Source: a virus
Virus record (IMG/VR): IMGVR_UViG_3300027847_000407
Span: 1-38,741 of that record
Length of the DNA: 38,741 bases
Reading direction: 5' to 3' (one strand)
The translations under genes were made by a program, and so were the position numbers. The notes below the pieces were generated by a model. The model was given only the letters and a program-made list of their open reading frames with translations, ran no database searches and had not been told where the DNA came from. Within the stretch, counting starts at the first letter, position 1; every line of letters begins with the position of its first letter. Positions 24,183 to 34,631 of this stretch are shown piece by piece.

Positions 24183-25211
24183 TTAAAATTTACTTAACCA
24201 GTTTTTACTTGCTACGCCTTTATCAGCGATTGCTTTTGATAAATTGATTTCAAATTTTTGAACTCCTGTTGCTTTTAATGCTGCGAATGCTTCTTTGTCT
24301 GCTTCAAACTGAGTTTGTAACAAAGCTAATTCAGCTTCTTTTTCTTCTAAAGATGCTTTAGATAACATAATGTTTTCCATAGTTTCTTTAACCGCTGCAA
24401 ATTCTGCGCTTAGGCTTTCGATAGATTCTTTTGTGCTTAATTCTACATTCACTGTCTCTAAAACAACACCGTCAACTACATTGTAGTTAATAGACTCATA
24501 ACTAAAATCTCCAGTGTATGCCTCTGGCAAACCTGCTTCATTTTCAGTCACTAAGTAAGTGTTCTTTTTTAAGTCAGAATTGAAATGTAATTTAACACCG
24601 TTTACTTCCACACTGTTTGTGAATACGTCTGTAATGTTCATTGTTACTTCTTTTTTAGGTTCTTCCTCTTTGTTAAATAATAATTCGTTTTTCTCTACGA
24701 TTGATGCGTCTAGCTCTATGCTAAATCCATTCAATCCACTTTCCTTAATCTCATTCCAGATTAATTCATTGTTTACTTTTACTTTCATAAATGATGTTCC
24801 GATAGGTTCTTCAATTCCAAAGTCAATAGACTTATCATTTTCTGACTCCTTAATCCAAACTTCTTGAACATCAATATCTCCTTCATTTGCGTCATGCTTA
24901 TGTTGAATAGTAAATAACCCAGCAGTCCCAGACTTAATCATCTTGCTTGTTAGTTCTCTAATCGTTTCAGCAGTAAAGTTGACCCAAAATTTAAATCCAT
25001 CAATATTTCTGTAGATTAACTTATCTGGAATCATTATAGCTCCGATAAGCTCTCTTTTTTCTTCACTAGCAAAAGTGAATTGAGGCTTGTCCTCATTGAA
25101 ATGGAGAAATTGAGATTCCATAGCTGGTAACGTAACTAAAGACGTTGCTTTGATTCCAATATCATCCTTTCCAAGTGTTATGTCATAAACATCTAATCCG
25201 TTGTATTTCAT
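24183..25211 (-). CDS. Prohead protease fused to scaffold
   Basis: A 342-residue two-part protein. Residues 1-175 are an XkdF/S78-like prohead serine protease: LVTLPAM (25-31), IQHKHD (102-107) with the catalytic-type histidine (His104 or His106), and NGFSIE (161-166) with Ser164. Residues about 190-342 form a scaffold-like part: an acidic linker (KEEEPKKE), a beta segment, then a long coiled coil (about 255-320). The protease would clear the scaffold and capsid termini before packaging. A Met at 191 (position 24641) follows AAAAAAGAAGTAACA and could start a separate scaffold, as in many phages. It is the first gene after late element B, 15 bases downstream. Confidence 0.75.
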   Translation of the reverse strand: MKYNGLDVYDITLGKDDIGIKATSLVTLPAMESQFLHFNEDKPQFTFASEEKRELIGAIMIPDKLIYRNIDGFKFWVNFTAETIRELTSKMIKSGTAGLFTIQHKHDANEGDIDVQEVWIKESENDKSIDFGIEEPIGTSFMKVKVNNELIWNEIKESGLNGFSIELDASIVEKNELLFNKEEEPKKEVTMNITDVFTNSVEVNGVKLHFNSDLKKNTYLVTENEAGLPEAYTGDFSYESINYNVVDGVVLETVNVELSTKESIESLSAEFAAVKETMENIMLSKASLEEKEAELALLQTQFEADKEAFAALKATGVQKFEINLSKAIADKGVASKNWLSKF

Positions 25212-25226
25212 AATTCTTATTTATAT

Positions 25227-25242
25227 TAATATACTCATTATA
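25227..25242 (-). promoter_or_regulatory. Late promoter-like element, copy B
   Basis: Minus-strand TATAATGAGTATATTA, identical to the other three copies over 16 bp. It lies 15 nt before the ATG at 25211. Here the distal palindrome arm is changed (ATTAAT), so the conserved part is the 16-mer and not the inverted repeat. It would drive the protease, capsid, tube, fibre and lysis genes. Confidence 0.6.
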
Positions 25243-25246
25243 ACAC

Positions 25247-25939
25247 CTAACCTAATAATTCAAATACCATACTAGTTTTTGTCTTTCTACCTCTAGAGGT
25301 TAATTTCCTCTTAGCAAGTGAAGCACGCTTCTTTGAAGGGTAAACAGAAGCACCACTAAAACCTAAAGGAAAACTTCCGTCCCATAAACTTGAATGTGAA
25401 TATTGCTCTGTATTACAAGACTTCAAAATATACCCTGTACTATATAAAATATTAGATAAAGCTCCGTCCTCAACTCTCCTGATTGGCGTTAGAACTAATT
25501 CACCTTTTACTTCCGTATTGTAAACTGTTCTAGCATAACCATAGTTAGCTATAGAAACTTCTTCTTTGTAATTCGCTACGAGAAAACCATTCTCTACATT
25601 CGAATCTGATTTGAAAAATAGAACGTGTTGAATCTCACCTCCAAGATGCGTTTGTACCTCAGGGTGTAACCAAGCACTAGTTTCAAATGTAATGTTAAAT
25701 ACATTTCCTTCAGATGCTATTTGATTTACAACACCTACACCAAATCCAAAAGCTGCGTAATCTCCAGTCTGAACTTGATTTAAAGTAATGTCTGCATCAA
25801 TAGGTAACGTCATTGTGTACCTAAGACCAGTTCCTTCAATTATTTCTACTATAGAGACTGTGTAAGCCTCATAGACTGGGGAGTGGTATATATCTACACT
25901 ACTCCCTATTCTAAATCTATTATTCCTAATTGGTTCCAT
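25247..25939 (-). CDS. Hypothetical tail-region protein (230 aa)
   Basis: A 230-residue protein, beta-rich for its first 180 residues, ending in a strongly basic tail (PSKKRASLAKRKLTSRGRKTKT). No family is recognised. It is the last gene of the C-driven unit, 17 bases after the tail hub gene and just ahead of element B. A small tail or head-tail joining protein is possible from position. The basic tail could contact DNA. Confidence 0.5.
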   Translation of the reverse strand: MEPIRNNRFRIGSSVDIYHSPVYEAYTVSIVEIIEGTGLRYTMTLPIDADITLNQVQTGDYAAFGFGVGVVNQIASEGNVFNITFETSAWLHPEVQTHLGGEIQHVLFFKSDSNVENGFLVANYKEEVSIANYGYARTVYNTEVKGELVLTPIRRVEDGALSNILYSTGYILKSCNTEQYSHSSLWDGSFPLGFSGASVYPSKKRASLAKRKLTSRGRKTKTSMVFELLG

Positions 25940-25956
25940 TTATTTATTTTAATTTA

Positions 25957-28900
25957 TTATGCACATAATGATTTATTAGTAACTGTACCGTTATCTAAAT
26001 ATATAACAGAGGTCGTACCTATAAGTTTATACCATCCATTAGGTGGTATTATACTAAACTCGTTTTGACGAACTTTATCACCAATAACTGGTTCATTACC
26101 TACTCCATCATGATAAAAAGAATAAGTTATATCAGTACTACTACATGCATTAGCTTCAGTTGTGTAACTATCACTTAAAGAAAATAACGTATAAATAGCT
26201 GACGCAGATGTTGTTCCTACTATAGTTGTTTCACTAGATGTCTCTACACCTGTGTCTATATAACTAACACCAAAAGTATAATTTGTAGAGGATGTTAATC
26301 CTGTAAATAAAATACTTGACTGTGTTGTATTTGTATAAAAAACACCATTCTTAGTTATCCTATATGAATCAACCCTAAGGTCTGAAGAAGCGTTATAGTT
26401 AAATCTTATTTGACTCTCCGTTATATCAGATACAGAAAGACCTGTAGGAGCTGATAAAAAACAAGATGGTATAATAACACTTTGACCTAAACGAGTACTT
26501 TCATTTCCTGCAGCATCTAAAGCAGATACACTAATAGATACTGACGAAGAGCCTGTGTAGCCTATGTAATTATAAGACAATACAGTGCTGGCAACATTAG
26601 TTAACAATGTACCTCCGTCATATATATTATAAGAAACAACACCTACGTTATCGTAAGGTTCAGTCCATGACATAGTAACTCCATCACAAGTAATATTACT
26701 GTAAGTCATAATCGGAGCATCAGGCGTAACTGCGATATCAGGAGTAGCAGCTAAATCAGTTGTCCAATTAACCTCGCTTTCATTACCATCAGCATCTATT
26801 GCAGATACTCCAAAGTAATACGATTGACCTGTAGTTAATCCTGTATGATTATAAGATGTATTAGTTACAGTTGTAATAAAATAACCGTCTAAATATACAT
26901 TATAACCAGTAACAGCTACATCATCTGTAGAAGCATCCCATACAGCCTGAAACAGGTCGTTAACAATGTGGTTTAAAGGCATTGTAGGCGCACCGTTTCT
27001 CGACCATAACTTCTTCTTAATCAATTTAACATTTATCATTCCACCTCTCTTACTGGATAGTGGATAATCATTTAATCCTTGATATTCCCATTCTTCTCCT
27101 TTGTATAATAACGTAGGAAAGTCCATTAAGAATTTCAATGTAGCTTCTGAAGCATATAAATCTGGAGACAATATAACTGACTCATCACTAACCCTATCCA
27201 TTATATTCTGAAACCATGTTTGCATATATAAATTTCTAGGCTCTATAGGAGCTTTATCATCTACAAAACTAATTAAATTAAATCCAGTATCGTGTAATGA
27301 TACAGCTTTTAAATATGTTGTAAATTGTACGGTTCTAAAAGAATTATAAAAAGCAGCATCTAGCTGAGGTTCTATAAAATCAACATCGTAATTATATGTG
27401 CTTAAAGAACATTCATTGATAGGAAACCATAAATTATTTTGTTCACTTTCAAGAAATGTAAATATTGGTTTTAAAGCTGTTGCAGGTTCTTGTTTCCTGT
27501 CAGATACTCCAAAGTGATTAGAACTTAATCCTGTAGCTAATATCCCAAAAGAACTATCATCATATTCGTCTCTAAACATTTTATCATTAACAATAGCACT
27601 AGTGAAGCTCATTGTAACCTCATCTCTTTTTACGTCAGATACAATATTGTTATCTAATCTATTAAAATCTACATCGTAAAATGCAGGGTTAGTATCTTTT
27701 ATATTAATAACACCTATTTCATTATCTGTAAACTCAACAGCAACTCCTGTATCTGTTAAATGGTCTATATGATAAGAAACACCTGATAATCTATTTTCAT
27801 TAGTATCTAAATGTATAACTCCATCACTTGTAGAATAAAATTTCAAATTAAATCTTTGAGAAATCATTTTTACAACATCTATTAACTTATAATCCTTAAC
27901 AGACTTCATGCTTTCAACCATATCTATTACAGCTTCATTCATTATTGTTTCACTAGAATAAGTACCTGATGTGAATCCAGTAGGCATCATTGTTGCCTCT
28001 GTAAACTCCATTGATAGATTTAATGGATAAGTAAAGTTTGTTCCGTCACCATCTGCTGATGGATAAAGTCCCCAATAATATTTAGCCTGAACCATATTCT
28101 CATCTTCCCATCCTGAAACCTCAGTACCTATAAAGCTATGTTTAATATATCCTTGAGTTATCTCTGTTCTTACATCATAGAAAAAATCTGTATAAGAACC
28201 GTTAACTATTCTATTATTTCTCCATTGAGCATCTATAGTTATAGTAGTATTTAATTTAGGTACTAGTATAAATGTAATATTTATTCTTTTATTAGCCTCT
28301 AAGTTAAGAAACATTTCTGTATCATCGTTAAAATCTAACCTAAATTCAAATCCAGATGTATCATCCCAATCTTCAACAGTAAAAGCTCCTCCAGGTACTT
28401 TAACACCTGTGTAAACAGCATTACCACAAACAACACCTTCATTTATATTATAAGATGTAGATGTGTTAGTCCATGTTTGCTCATAGAAATATCCAGGTAT
28501 ATTTTCCATATCATCAGATATAACCATTACAACATCCATGTCAGGAATAGTTATACCACTATGTAAAGCATATGGTGTAAGTGTATCTTGAGAACTTGTC
28601 CATACAGGTATTCCGTCAACATTTATATTATCTGACTCTCTGTTGAATTGATGTATGTAGAAATATATATCTTCTGTATTTGATTGTATTTTACTTAAAT
28701 TAATTTTAGCTTTACCATCAACTGTAGCACAAAAAGAACCTGCTGTTGCGTTATTTTCTTGCTCTCTAATAGTTGTATATTCCGCAGGAGTAAGTGGACT
28801 TGTATTGTAATACTTATCACTTGCTCTATCGTAATTAAACTTCATTGTCTCAGCTGATAAATCAGTGACCATAAAGTTATCTGGAGTCAAGAAAGGTGAT

Positions 28901-29727
28901 GAAGGCATTTGACTTGGAACTCCTGCTAATCTAGTTTGTGCAACTTCAGGAACTCTCGCTATACCTGAGAACTTACAGTCAGCTGACCATTGATGAGTAT
29001 CACTAGTCATAGGAACCATAGGTAAAGTCAATCCTAACTCATTTGCTTTAATCCCTGGGTATAGTTCATTATCTAGTTTTAAAAAATCAGATTGAACATC
29101 TATACCAACAAATGAAAATATATTTTCTATTAATTTCCATAAAGTAAATGTAGGTTGTAATTGACTCAACTTTCTCATTGGGTCATAAGCAAACATTACG
29201 TTTTTATTATTAAAATTATAAAAAGGAAATGTAAACATCTCGTCCAAAGATGTGTTAGTTGAATTATTAGCACCGTAAACAAATACATCAGTAGTTAAAT
29301 CTACGTATCTTCTTTGAGTGTTATTAACATCTGCAAAAAAGTCTGACATCTTCCATTTATTAAGTTGTTTCAAAGCATTAGATATAATATCTATTACTGA
29401 AATCTCTATATAAGGTTGTAGAACATCTATTTGTTGACCTTCAATACTAGCTATAAAGTCAAAAGCAATTAATCCGTTAGAATAAAACATCTTTCCATCT
29501 ACATCTCTAGATACTGGGTAATTAGCATCAATAGGTAATCCACAAAGAACTCTATTGTTTGGAGTAGTAGGTATCTTAAACTTATTAGTATAAGGTATTT
29601 TTCTTCCAGCAAGACTCTTGTAATCTTCGAATTGATGATTATACATAACCTCAAAGTCTTCGAAAACATCTAGGGGTTTGTAAATAAATACCCCTGGTGA
29701 TGTTTCTGTTTTTAGTTGTAATATCAT
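25957..29727 (-). CDS. Tail hub / tip protein with three FN3 domains
   Basis: A 1256-residue protein encoded right after the tape measure, the normal place for the distal tail and hub proteins. Residues 1-910 form a long beta-rich body without a recognised motif. Residues about 920-990, 1001-1090 and 1093-1170 are three FN3 domains with the usual YNVYLDG...TGLTTGQSYYFGVSAIDADGN pattern. Residues 1194-1255 are a Cys-bounded YHDGxG module shared with the 136-residue protein at 15732. It may combine tail-tip structure with host surface binding, like the central tip protein J of lambda. It starts 17 nt after element C. Confidence 0.6.
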   Translation of the reverse strand: MILQLKTETSPGVFIYKPLDVFEDFEVMYNHQFEDYKSLAGRKIPYTNKFKIPTTPNNRVLCGLPIDANYPVSRDVDGKMFYSNGLIAFDFIASIEGQQIDVLQPYIEISVIDIISNALKQLNKWKMSDFFADVNNTQRRYVDLTTDVFVYGANNSTNTSLDEMFTFPFYNFNNKNVMFAYDPMRKLSQLQPTFTLWKLIENIFSFVGIDVQSDFLKLDNELYPGIKANELGLTLPMVPMTSDTHQWSADCKFSGIARVPEVAQTRLAGVPSQMPSSPFLTPDNFMVTDLSAETMKFNYDRASDKYYNTSPLTPAEYTTIREQENNATAGSFCATVDGKAKINLSKIQSNTEDIYFYIHQFNRESDNINVDGIPVWTSSQDTLTPYALHSGITIPDMDVVMVISDDMENIPGYFYEQTWTNTSTSYNINEGVVCGNAVYTGVKVPGGAFTVEDWDDTSGFEFRLDFNDDTEMFLNLEANKRINITFILVPKLNTTITIDAQWRNNRIVNGSYTDFFYDVRTEITQGYIKHSFIGTEVSGWEDENMVQAKYYWGLYPSADGDGTNFTYPLNLSMEFTEATMMPTGFTSGTYSSETIMNEAVIDMVESMKSVKDYKLIDVVKMISQRFNLKFYSTSDGVIHLDTNENRLSGVSYHIDHLTDTGVAVEFTDNEIGVINIKDTNPAFYDVDFNRLDNNIVSDVKRDEVTMSFTSAIVNDKMFRDEYDDSSFGILATGLSSNHFGVSDRKQEPATALKPIFTFLESEQNNLWFPINECSLSTYNYDVDFIEPQLDAAFYNSFRTVQFTTYLKAVSLHDTGFNLISFVDDKAPIEPRNLYMQTWFQNIMDRVSDESVILSPDLYASEATLKFLMDFPTLLYKGEEWEYQGLNDYPLSSKRGGMINVKLIKKKLWSRNGAPTMPLNHIVNDLFQAVWDASTDDVAVTGYNVYLDGYFITTVTNTSYNHTGLTTGQSYYFGVSAIDADGNESEVNWTTDLAATPDIAVTPDAPIMTYSNITCDGVTMSWTEPYDNVGVVSYNIYDGGTLLTNVASTVLSYNYIGYTGSSSVSISVSALDAAGNESTRLGQSVIIPSCFLSAPTGLSVSDITESQIRFNYNASSDLRVDSYRITKNGVFYTNTTQSSILFTGLTSSTNYTFGVSYIDTGVETSSETTIVGTTSASAIYTLFSLSDSYTTEANACSSTDITYSFYHDGVGNEPVIGDKVRQNEFSIIPPNGWYKLIGTTSVIYLDNGTVTNKSLCA

Positions 29728-29744
29728 ATTTATTTCTTTAATTA

Positions 29745-29760
29745 TAATATACTCATTATA
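29745..29760 (-). promoter_or_regulatory. Late promoter-like element, copy C
   Basis: Minus-strand TATAATGAGTATATTA, extended to the inverted repeat TATAAT-GAGTAT-ATTATA. It lies 17 nt before the ATG at 29727 and abuts the tape measure stop at 29761. It would drive the tail hub and 230-residue genes. Confidence 0.6.
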
Positions 29761-32700
29761 TTAGTAACTAGTCCTTTTAGTTAATGCATTACGCTCACTT
29801 TCAGATTTTTCTAAATCTTGAGTAGTAACAAATGCTCTTACAGGTTTATTTAAAGCTTCTAATAAAGCGTCATTTATAGAACTGTTAGTGCTTTCTAAAT
29901 TATCAGCAACTGTTCCACCTGTAGCAAACTTACGTTTACCTGTTCTAGTTTTACCATTTATTCTTTCTAATTCAGCTAAGTTATTTTTAGCAGATTCTTT
30001 ATTTACAATAAATTCACCACCTTCCATTTCATAACCTCCGTTACCTCTAACTGTAAATGGAACACCACCTGCAGCATGAGAAGCACCATGAACCATACCA
30101 CCATCAGCATACTTTTTAGGTACAAACTTTCTTTGACTAATACCTTTAACGTTCATCACTGTAGAAGCTGCAATAGCTGCAGTACTTATACCTGCAAATA
30201 TACCTGCCGCAACTGGGTTAGGTGAATTAGCAAATGCTTGTGCAATAGCTTGCGCTGTAGAACTAATACCTGTAAAGATAGCTGTCTGCATGTCGATTTT
30301 CTTTTGAGCATCAAACATCTTTTTAGCTACTTTATTCTCTTTCTGTATCTTTCTCTTATCAGCTCTTTCCTTAGCAGCAGCAGCATCATCTTGAGATATA
30401 ATACCTGCACTAAGTGCGCTATTTAGAATACCCATTTCAGCTTCATGCCTACCTTGTATTATAGCTAACTCAGCATCTGCTTGTTGTTGCATAACAACTA
30501 ATCTAGCTTCACCTGCTTGAGTTATTAATCCAGTAATCTCGTCAAAAGCACCTATACTAGCACCTAGGTAATCAAAGTCCTCTGTATCCTTTTTATTACC
30601 AGTTTTTAATGCTTTCTGCTCATCTGCTAAAGCTTTATCTATAGTACCGTCTTTTTTACCGAAAAGCTCTTTCTTAGCACTTATATCTACAGGGTTTTTC
30701 TTACGAATCTTTAATCTCTCATTTTCATATTCAAGATGTATTATTTCAGCCTCTAAATCATCAAAGAATTTAGTTATATCTTTAACTTCTTTCCTATAAT
30801 AATCCTTAGTCTCCTTATTCATCTCATCCATTAAAGCCTTACGACCTTTAAAGTCACCTCTATCTAATTTCTTTAACTGATTGTTAAGTATAGCCATTTT
30901 TAAGGCATACTTTTGCTTTTCATTGAATTCAGCTTCGTATCTACTTTGCTTAGACTCATTGTCTCTTAAGTCATACTTATCTTGATTCTTTTCTCCAGTT
31001 GCAGAGTCTTTAGTTTGATTAGCAGCTACAGATGTCATGTTTCTATCGAAAGCATCTTTCTGAGTAGGGTTTCTAGCTATATAACCTGCTCTAGCATCTT
31101 CCTGTCTTTTTAGATACTTTTCATATAGATTATTAAGTTCATCCCTGTACATTTGTTCAAGATGTATTAAATCATCATTAATACGATTCTTTTTTATTGG
31201 GTCATCTTCATTTCTATATTGTATCTCTAACTTGTTCTTATCAATCTCGTATCTAGAATCCATCTCTGCATTTCTTTCAAAACGCTCAACTTTCTCTGTC
31301 TTTTTTCTACCTTTCTTATCACATACAATTCCCATAGAAGCAGCTGCTAATGGAAACTTCTCACATAGCTCATCAGATACAGCATCCATCTCATCAATAC
31401 TTCTTTGAATCTGTTTCTTATTACTAGCTAAAGAATCTGTTGTAAATTTAAGAGAGCCTTTATTTATTTCTTTTAAAGATTGTATTTTATTTAAGTACTT
31501 CTCTTTCAATACGTTAACTAAAGTATCAGTACCTCCTTTTACAATGGTTTGACCGCCACTATCAGCCTCAGCTCTTAGTAAATTTATTTGTTGAGTTTTA
31601 AAGTTTTTCATTAAGAATTCATACTGTGCTTGAGTAACCGTACCGTATTCTTTTAACTTAGCTAAACCAACTTTAAACTGCTCTTCAGTTCCAAATATAG
31701 TATCTATAAAATCATTTGATTTATCAGTACCTCTATATGAATTAGTCTTCTCTATAGCGTTATTTATTTCCTTAGAAAATAATATAGCTAATTTTTCAGC
31801 AGCATTTGCAATTTTAGCTTCATCTAATTTAAGCATAGATTCAGAGAAACTATTACCCTCTAAAGCACCCATTAAACCTGTTATAGCCTTACTATGTTCT
31901 CCTAATAGCTTTATTTCTTCAGCATTAATTTTCATTGACTCACCACTCATATTAAGAATTCTTTTTTGAGCCAATATGTTATCTCTCATCTGATAAAAAA
32001 CATCATTATCAGAAGAGTCTGGTGACATAGATTCTTTAAGTTTTTCAAAATCCTCACGTAGCGTTGGGAATAAAGTTATCATCCTAGTCATTATAGCTTC
32101 AGAGTTATCTTTACCAAACTTAGAATTTATTACATCCATTAGGCCAATAGACTCTTTCATTGCTGTTCTAAAGTCTTGATTTGGGTCAAACACAGGAGCA
32201 AAGTAATTTTTAAATGAATTCTGCATAATATCCCATTTAGCCTGGAATGTACTTTGCTGTATAGATGCAGCTCTTAAAGCTTCTCCATAATCATTCATAG
32301 ACCTAGCTACATTTGCATCAAATTCATCTAAAGAGTTTGCCATTATAAATAATTGATTGGCAGCTCTTCTACCAACTAATTCAGCAACCTCATAAAAAGA
32401 TAAATGCTCGTCACTAACTCGTTGTAATATATCTCGTAAAGAATCACCTTCTCTACCTAATTTTGTAAACACATTTCTTAATCCTGTACCAATTTTAGAA
32501 GCTGTAATACCTCTATCAGATAGTATTGCCATTGCAGCAGTAAGTTCATCAAAAGATGTTCCTGTGGATGCAGCAGCAGAACCAACATAAGAGAATGCTG
32601 TATTAAATTTCTCTAGATTCAATGCTGAATTGTTAAATATATCAACCATTCTATCAGATATAATACCTGATTGTGCAGCAGTATATTCATAAGCATTAAT

Positions 32701-33363
32701 TACCTTTCCTAGTATCTCAGCAGTCTGCTGTAAGCTCTCTCCAGTTGCCGCAGCAACGTTTGCAAGATTAGGTAATATCTCTCCAACATCTGAAGCCTCG
32801 AAACCTAATTTACCTAAAGCAGTGGCAGCACCAACAATCTCCATAGTAGAGAATCTAGTAGAAGCAGCAACCGTCATTATTGTATTAGATACATCAGCCA
32901 TTTCTTTATTAGTAAATCCAGACTTAACAGCTAAATCAGTAAATGCAGTCTCAAATTCTATTACAGATGTAACAGCGAATTCAAATGCTTTCTTAACAGC
33001 ACCTATAATCCCTATAGCCGCACCATAAGAAGCTATTGTTCCTACTTTAGCTCCAAAGTTATCAAACCCTCCTATAAGTGTCTTTTTTCTATCAGCAGCA
33101 TACTTTTTATCTAAAGCTAACTTCTCTGCATCTCCCTTTTTCTTGTTCTTAACTTCAGCTCTTCTTAACTGTGTATTTAATTTCTTAGACTCGTTAAGTA
33201 TTCTTTTCTGGTCAGCTTGTTGCTTCTGTCTACTCCTAGCACTTGTCTTACTATTAGCTTTTGCAAACTCTTTCTCAGCTTGAGCTTGAGCCTCTATTAA
33301 TGACTTACCGTCTATGTAATACTTTAAAGCAATTTCTACTACACTTTTATTTTTACTTGCCAT
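29761..33363 (-). CDS. Tail tape measure protein
   Basis: A 1200-residue protein. The N-terminus is a charged coiled coil (about 20-85). The TP901-type tape measure core spans about 115-320 (FETAFTDLAVKSGF, ALGKLGFEASDVGEILPNLA, ILSDRGITASKIGTGLRNVF). A long charged helical part follows, then hydrophobic, possibly membrane-active segments near 1045-1100 (AIFTGISSTAQAIAQAFA, AAGIFAGISTAAIAAS) and a Gly-rich end. It sets tail length; at roughly 1.5 angstrom per residue the tail would be about 180 nm, a long siphovirus tail. Its start overlaps the upstream gene by one base. Confidence 0.9.
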   Translation of the reverse strand: MASKNKSVVEIALKYYIDGKSLIEAQAQAEKEFAKANSKTSARSRQKQQADQKRILNESKKLNTQLRRAEVKNKKKGDAEKLALDKKYAADRKKTLIGGFDNFGAKVGTIASYGAAIGIIGAVKKAFEFAVTSVIEFETAFTDLAVKSGFTNKEMADVSNTIMTVAASTRFSTMEIVGAATALGKLGFEASDVGEILPNLANVAAATGESLQQTAEILGKVINAYEYTAAQSGIISDRMVDIFNNSALNLEKFNTAFSYVGSAAASTGTSFDELTAAMAILSDRGITASKIGTGLRNVFTKLGREGDSLRDILQRVSDEHLSFYEVAELVGRRAANQLFIMANSLDEFDANVARSMNDYGEALRAASIQQSTFQAKWDIMQNSFKNYFAPVFDPNQDFRTAMKESIGLMDVINSKFGKDNSEAIMTRMITLFPTLREDFEKLKESMSPDSSDNDVFYQMRDNILAQKRILNMSGESMKINAEEIKLLGEHSKAITGLMGALEGNSFSESMLKLDEAKIANAAEKLAILFSKEINNAIEKTNSYRGTDKSNDFIDTIFGTEEQFKVGLAKLKEYGTVTQAQYEFLMKNFKTQQINLLRAEADSGGQTIVKGGTDTLVNVLKEKYLNKIQSLKEINKGSLKFTTDSLASNKKQIQRSIDEMDAVSDELCEKFPLAAASMGIVCDKKGRKKTEKVERFERNAEMDSRYEIDKNKLEIQYRNEDDPIKKNRINDDLIHLEQMYRDELNNLYEKYLKRQEDARAGYIARNPTQKDAFDRNMTSVAANQTKDSATGEKNQDKYDLRDNESKQSRYEAEFNEKQKYALKMAILNNQLKKLDRGDFKGRKALMDEMNKETKDYYRKEVKDITKFFDDLEAEIIHLEYENERLKIRKKNPVDISAKKELFGKKDGTIDKALADEQKALKTGNKKDTEDFDYLGASIGAFDEITGLITQAGEARLVVMQQQADAELAIIQGRHEAEMGILNSALSAGIISQDDAAAAKERADKRKIQKENKVAKKMFDAQKKIDMQTAIFTGISSTAQAIAQAFANSPNPVAAGIFAGISTAAIAASTVMNVKGISQRKFVPKKYADGGMVHGASHAAGGVPFTVRGNGGYEMEGGEFIVNKESAKNNLAELERINGKTRTGKRKFATGGTVADNLESTNSSINDALLEALNKPVRAFVTTQDLEKSESERNALTKRTSY

Positions 33364-34169
33364 TAGTTTGCTGCGTTTATTTTCTTAATTATATTTTTTC
33401 TTATCTGCGCTCTATAGTAAGCACCTTTTTTATCTACATCGCTTCTAAAAGCTAATTCAAGCCTTTTATTCTTATCTAACCTGTACCAATCTTTTAATAC
33501 TGGAGGTTTAGATTTTTTAGCCATAGTTTTCTGTATAGCAATAGCGATACCATTTATTAATGTAGAAATCTTTCCTTTTATTTCTGAAGCACCACTATTC
33601 TGTCTAATACCAGACATTTTCTTAGCTCCCATTCTAAAATGACCATTTTTTTGTTTCTGCCATATCCAACCTAATATACTATTCCTAGATACTTGTTTAG
33701 GAGACCTATCTAATGCTAAACCTTCTCCCCATGGTGTTTTCTTGAAATCTGGAACAACCTCAAACACAATTTCTACTACTCCATTCTTAGGTTTAGTTAC
33801 TTTAACAAAAACCTCAGCTTTAAACTCTCTATATAGTCCTCCTGGTTTATCACCTAAAGCCCATCCAACTCCTTGGTATGTAGGTCTATTGCTTCTTGTT
33901 ACATATGCACGTTTACTTTTAGTTAATTCTAATTTAGCTCTAACTTCGTAACTAGATTTTATTAATTGCTCGTATCTTGTAATAAGTTTCCTGTCAGGTT
34001 GCATTACTCCAGCAACAGTATCAAATATAGAACCTCTTAATTTATTTGACTTAAATGATGACGTATCACCACTATCACTTTCAGTTCTGTTTTGTCCTTT
34101 CTCTTCAGCTGACATTCTTGATTGCAATGCTGCAAAGAAATCATCTGGTGCGCCATATACTATGCTCAT
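33363..34169 (-). CDS. Hypothetical tail assembly protein (268 aa)
   Basis: A 268-residue basic protein immediately upstream of the tape measure. A polar N-terminus rich in Ser/Asp/Glu is followed by a mixed domain with PTYQGVGWALGDKPGGLYREF and a C-terminal basic helix (around RAQIRKNIIKKINA). Position suggests a tail completion or assembly role. No motif identifies it, and I see no slippery site for the frameshift usual in tail chaperones. It overlaps both neighbours by one base. Confidence 0.5.
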   Translation of the reverse strand: MSIVYGAPDDFFAALQSRMSAEEKGQNRTESDSGDTSSFKSNKLRGSIFDTVAGVMQPDRKLITRYEQLIKSSYEVRAKLELTKSKRAYVTRSNRPTYQGVGWALGDKPGGLYREFKAEVFVKVTKPKNGVVEIVFEVVPDFKKTPWGEGLALDRSPKQVSRNSILGWIWQKQKNGHFRMGAKKMSGIRQNSGASEIKGKISTLINGIAIAIQKTMAKKSKPPVLKDWYRLDKNKRLELAFRSDVDKKGAYYRAQIRKNIIKKINAAN

Positions 34170-34621
34170 TACACGTTATATTCTTCCATCTTTTTCCAGT
34201 AAGAAGGACTTCTTTTAATTATAAATTCAAATTTACCAGATATAGATGTAAATATACCTTCTCCTACTTGTTCTGTTGATAAGTTAACTCCTTGTAACTC
34301 TATTTCACCGTCAGCAATATACTTTAAGTAATCACCTAAAGCAGATACACAAAATATGTTCTCTTCTTCTGAATTTATTACAGAATCAGTATCATAGATA
34401 GTCTCATCAGCCATTACAAAGCTATATGACATTGTTTGATTATAATTTTGGTCATCATAAGTAATACTATCAACTCCTACAACTAATACTCTTGGTTCTG
34501 AAGCATTTACTTCATCTATAATCTTTTCGGTATCTTTCATATACCTAAAGTCTTTTATTAATTCCATTTTCTCAGCAAAAAGCTTAATTTCTGCCATGAG
34601 TTCTTTGTGACTATTTATCAT
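34169..34621 (-). CDS. Hypothetical tail terminator candidate (150 aa)
   Basis: A 150-residue alpha/beta protein. An N-terminal helix (HKELMAEIKLFAEKME) is followed by strands (PRVLVVGVDSI, TMSYSFVMADE), a second helix (SALGDYLKYIADGEIE) and final strands (FTSISGKFEFIIKRSPSY). This helix-strand order is similar to small tail terminator proteins that cap siphovirus tails, but the match is structural guesswork. It sits between two other putative tail genes, with an 11-base gap upstream. Confidence 0.45.
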   Translation of the reverse strand: MINSHKELMAEIKLFAEKMELIKDFRYMKDTEKIIDEVNASEPRVLVVGVDSITYDDQNYNQTMSYSFVMADETIYDTDSVINSEEENIFCVSALGDYLKYIADGEIELQGVNLSTEQVGEGIFTSISGKFEFIIKRSPSYWKKMEEYNV

Positions 34622-34631
34622 ATCTTATTTT

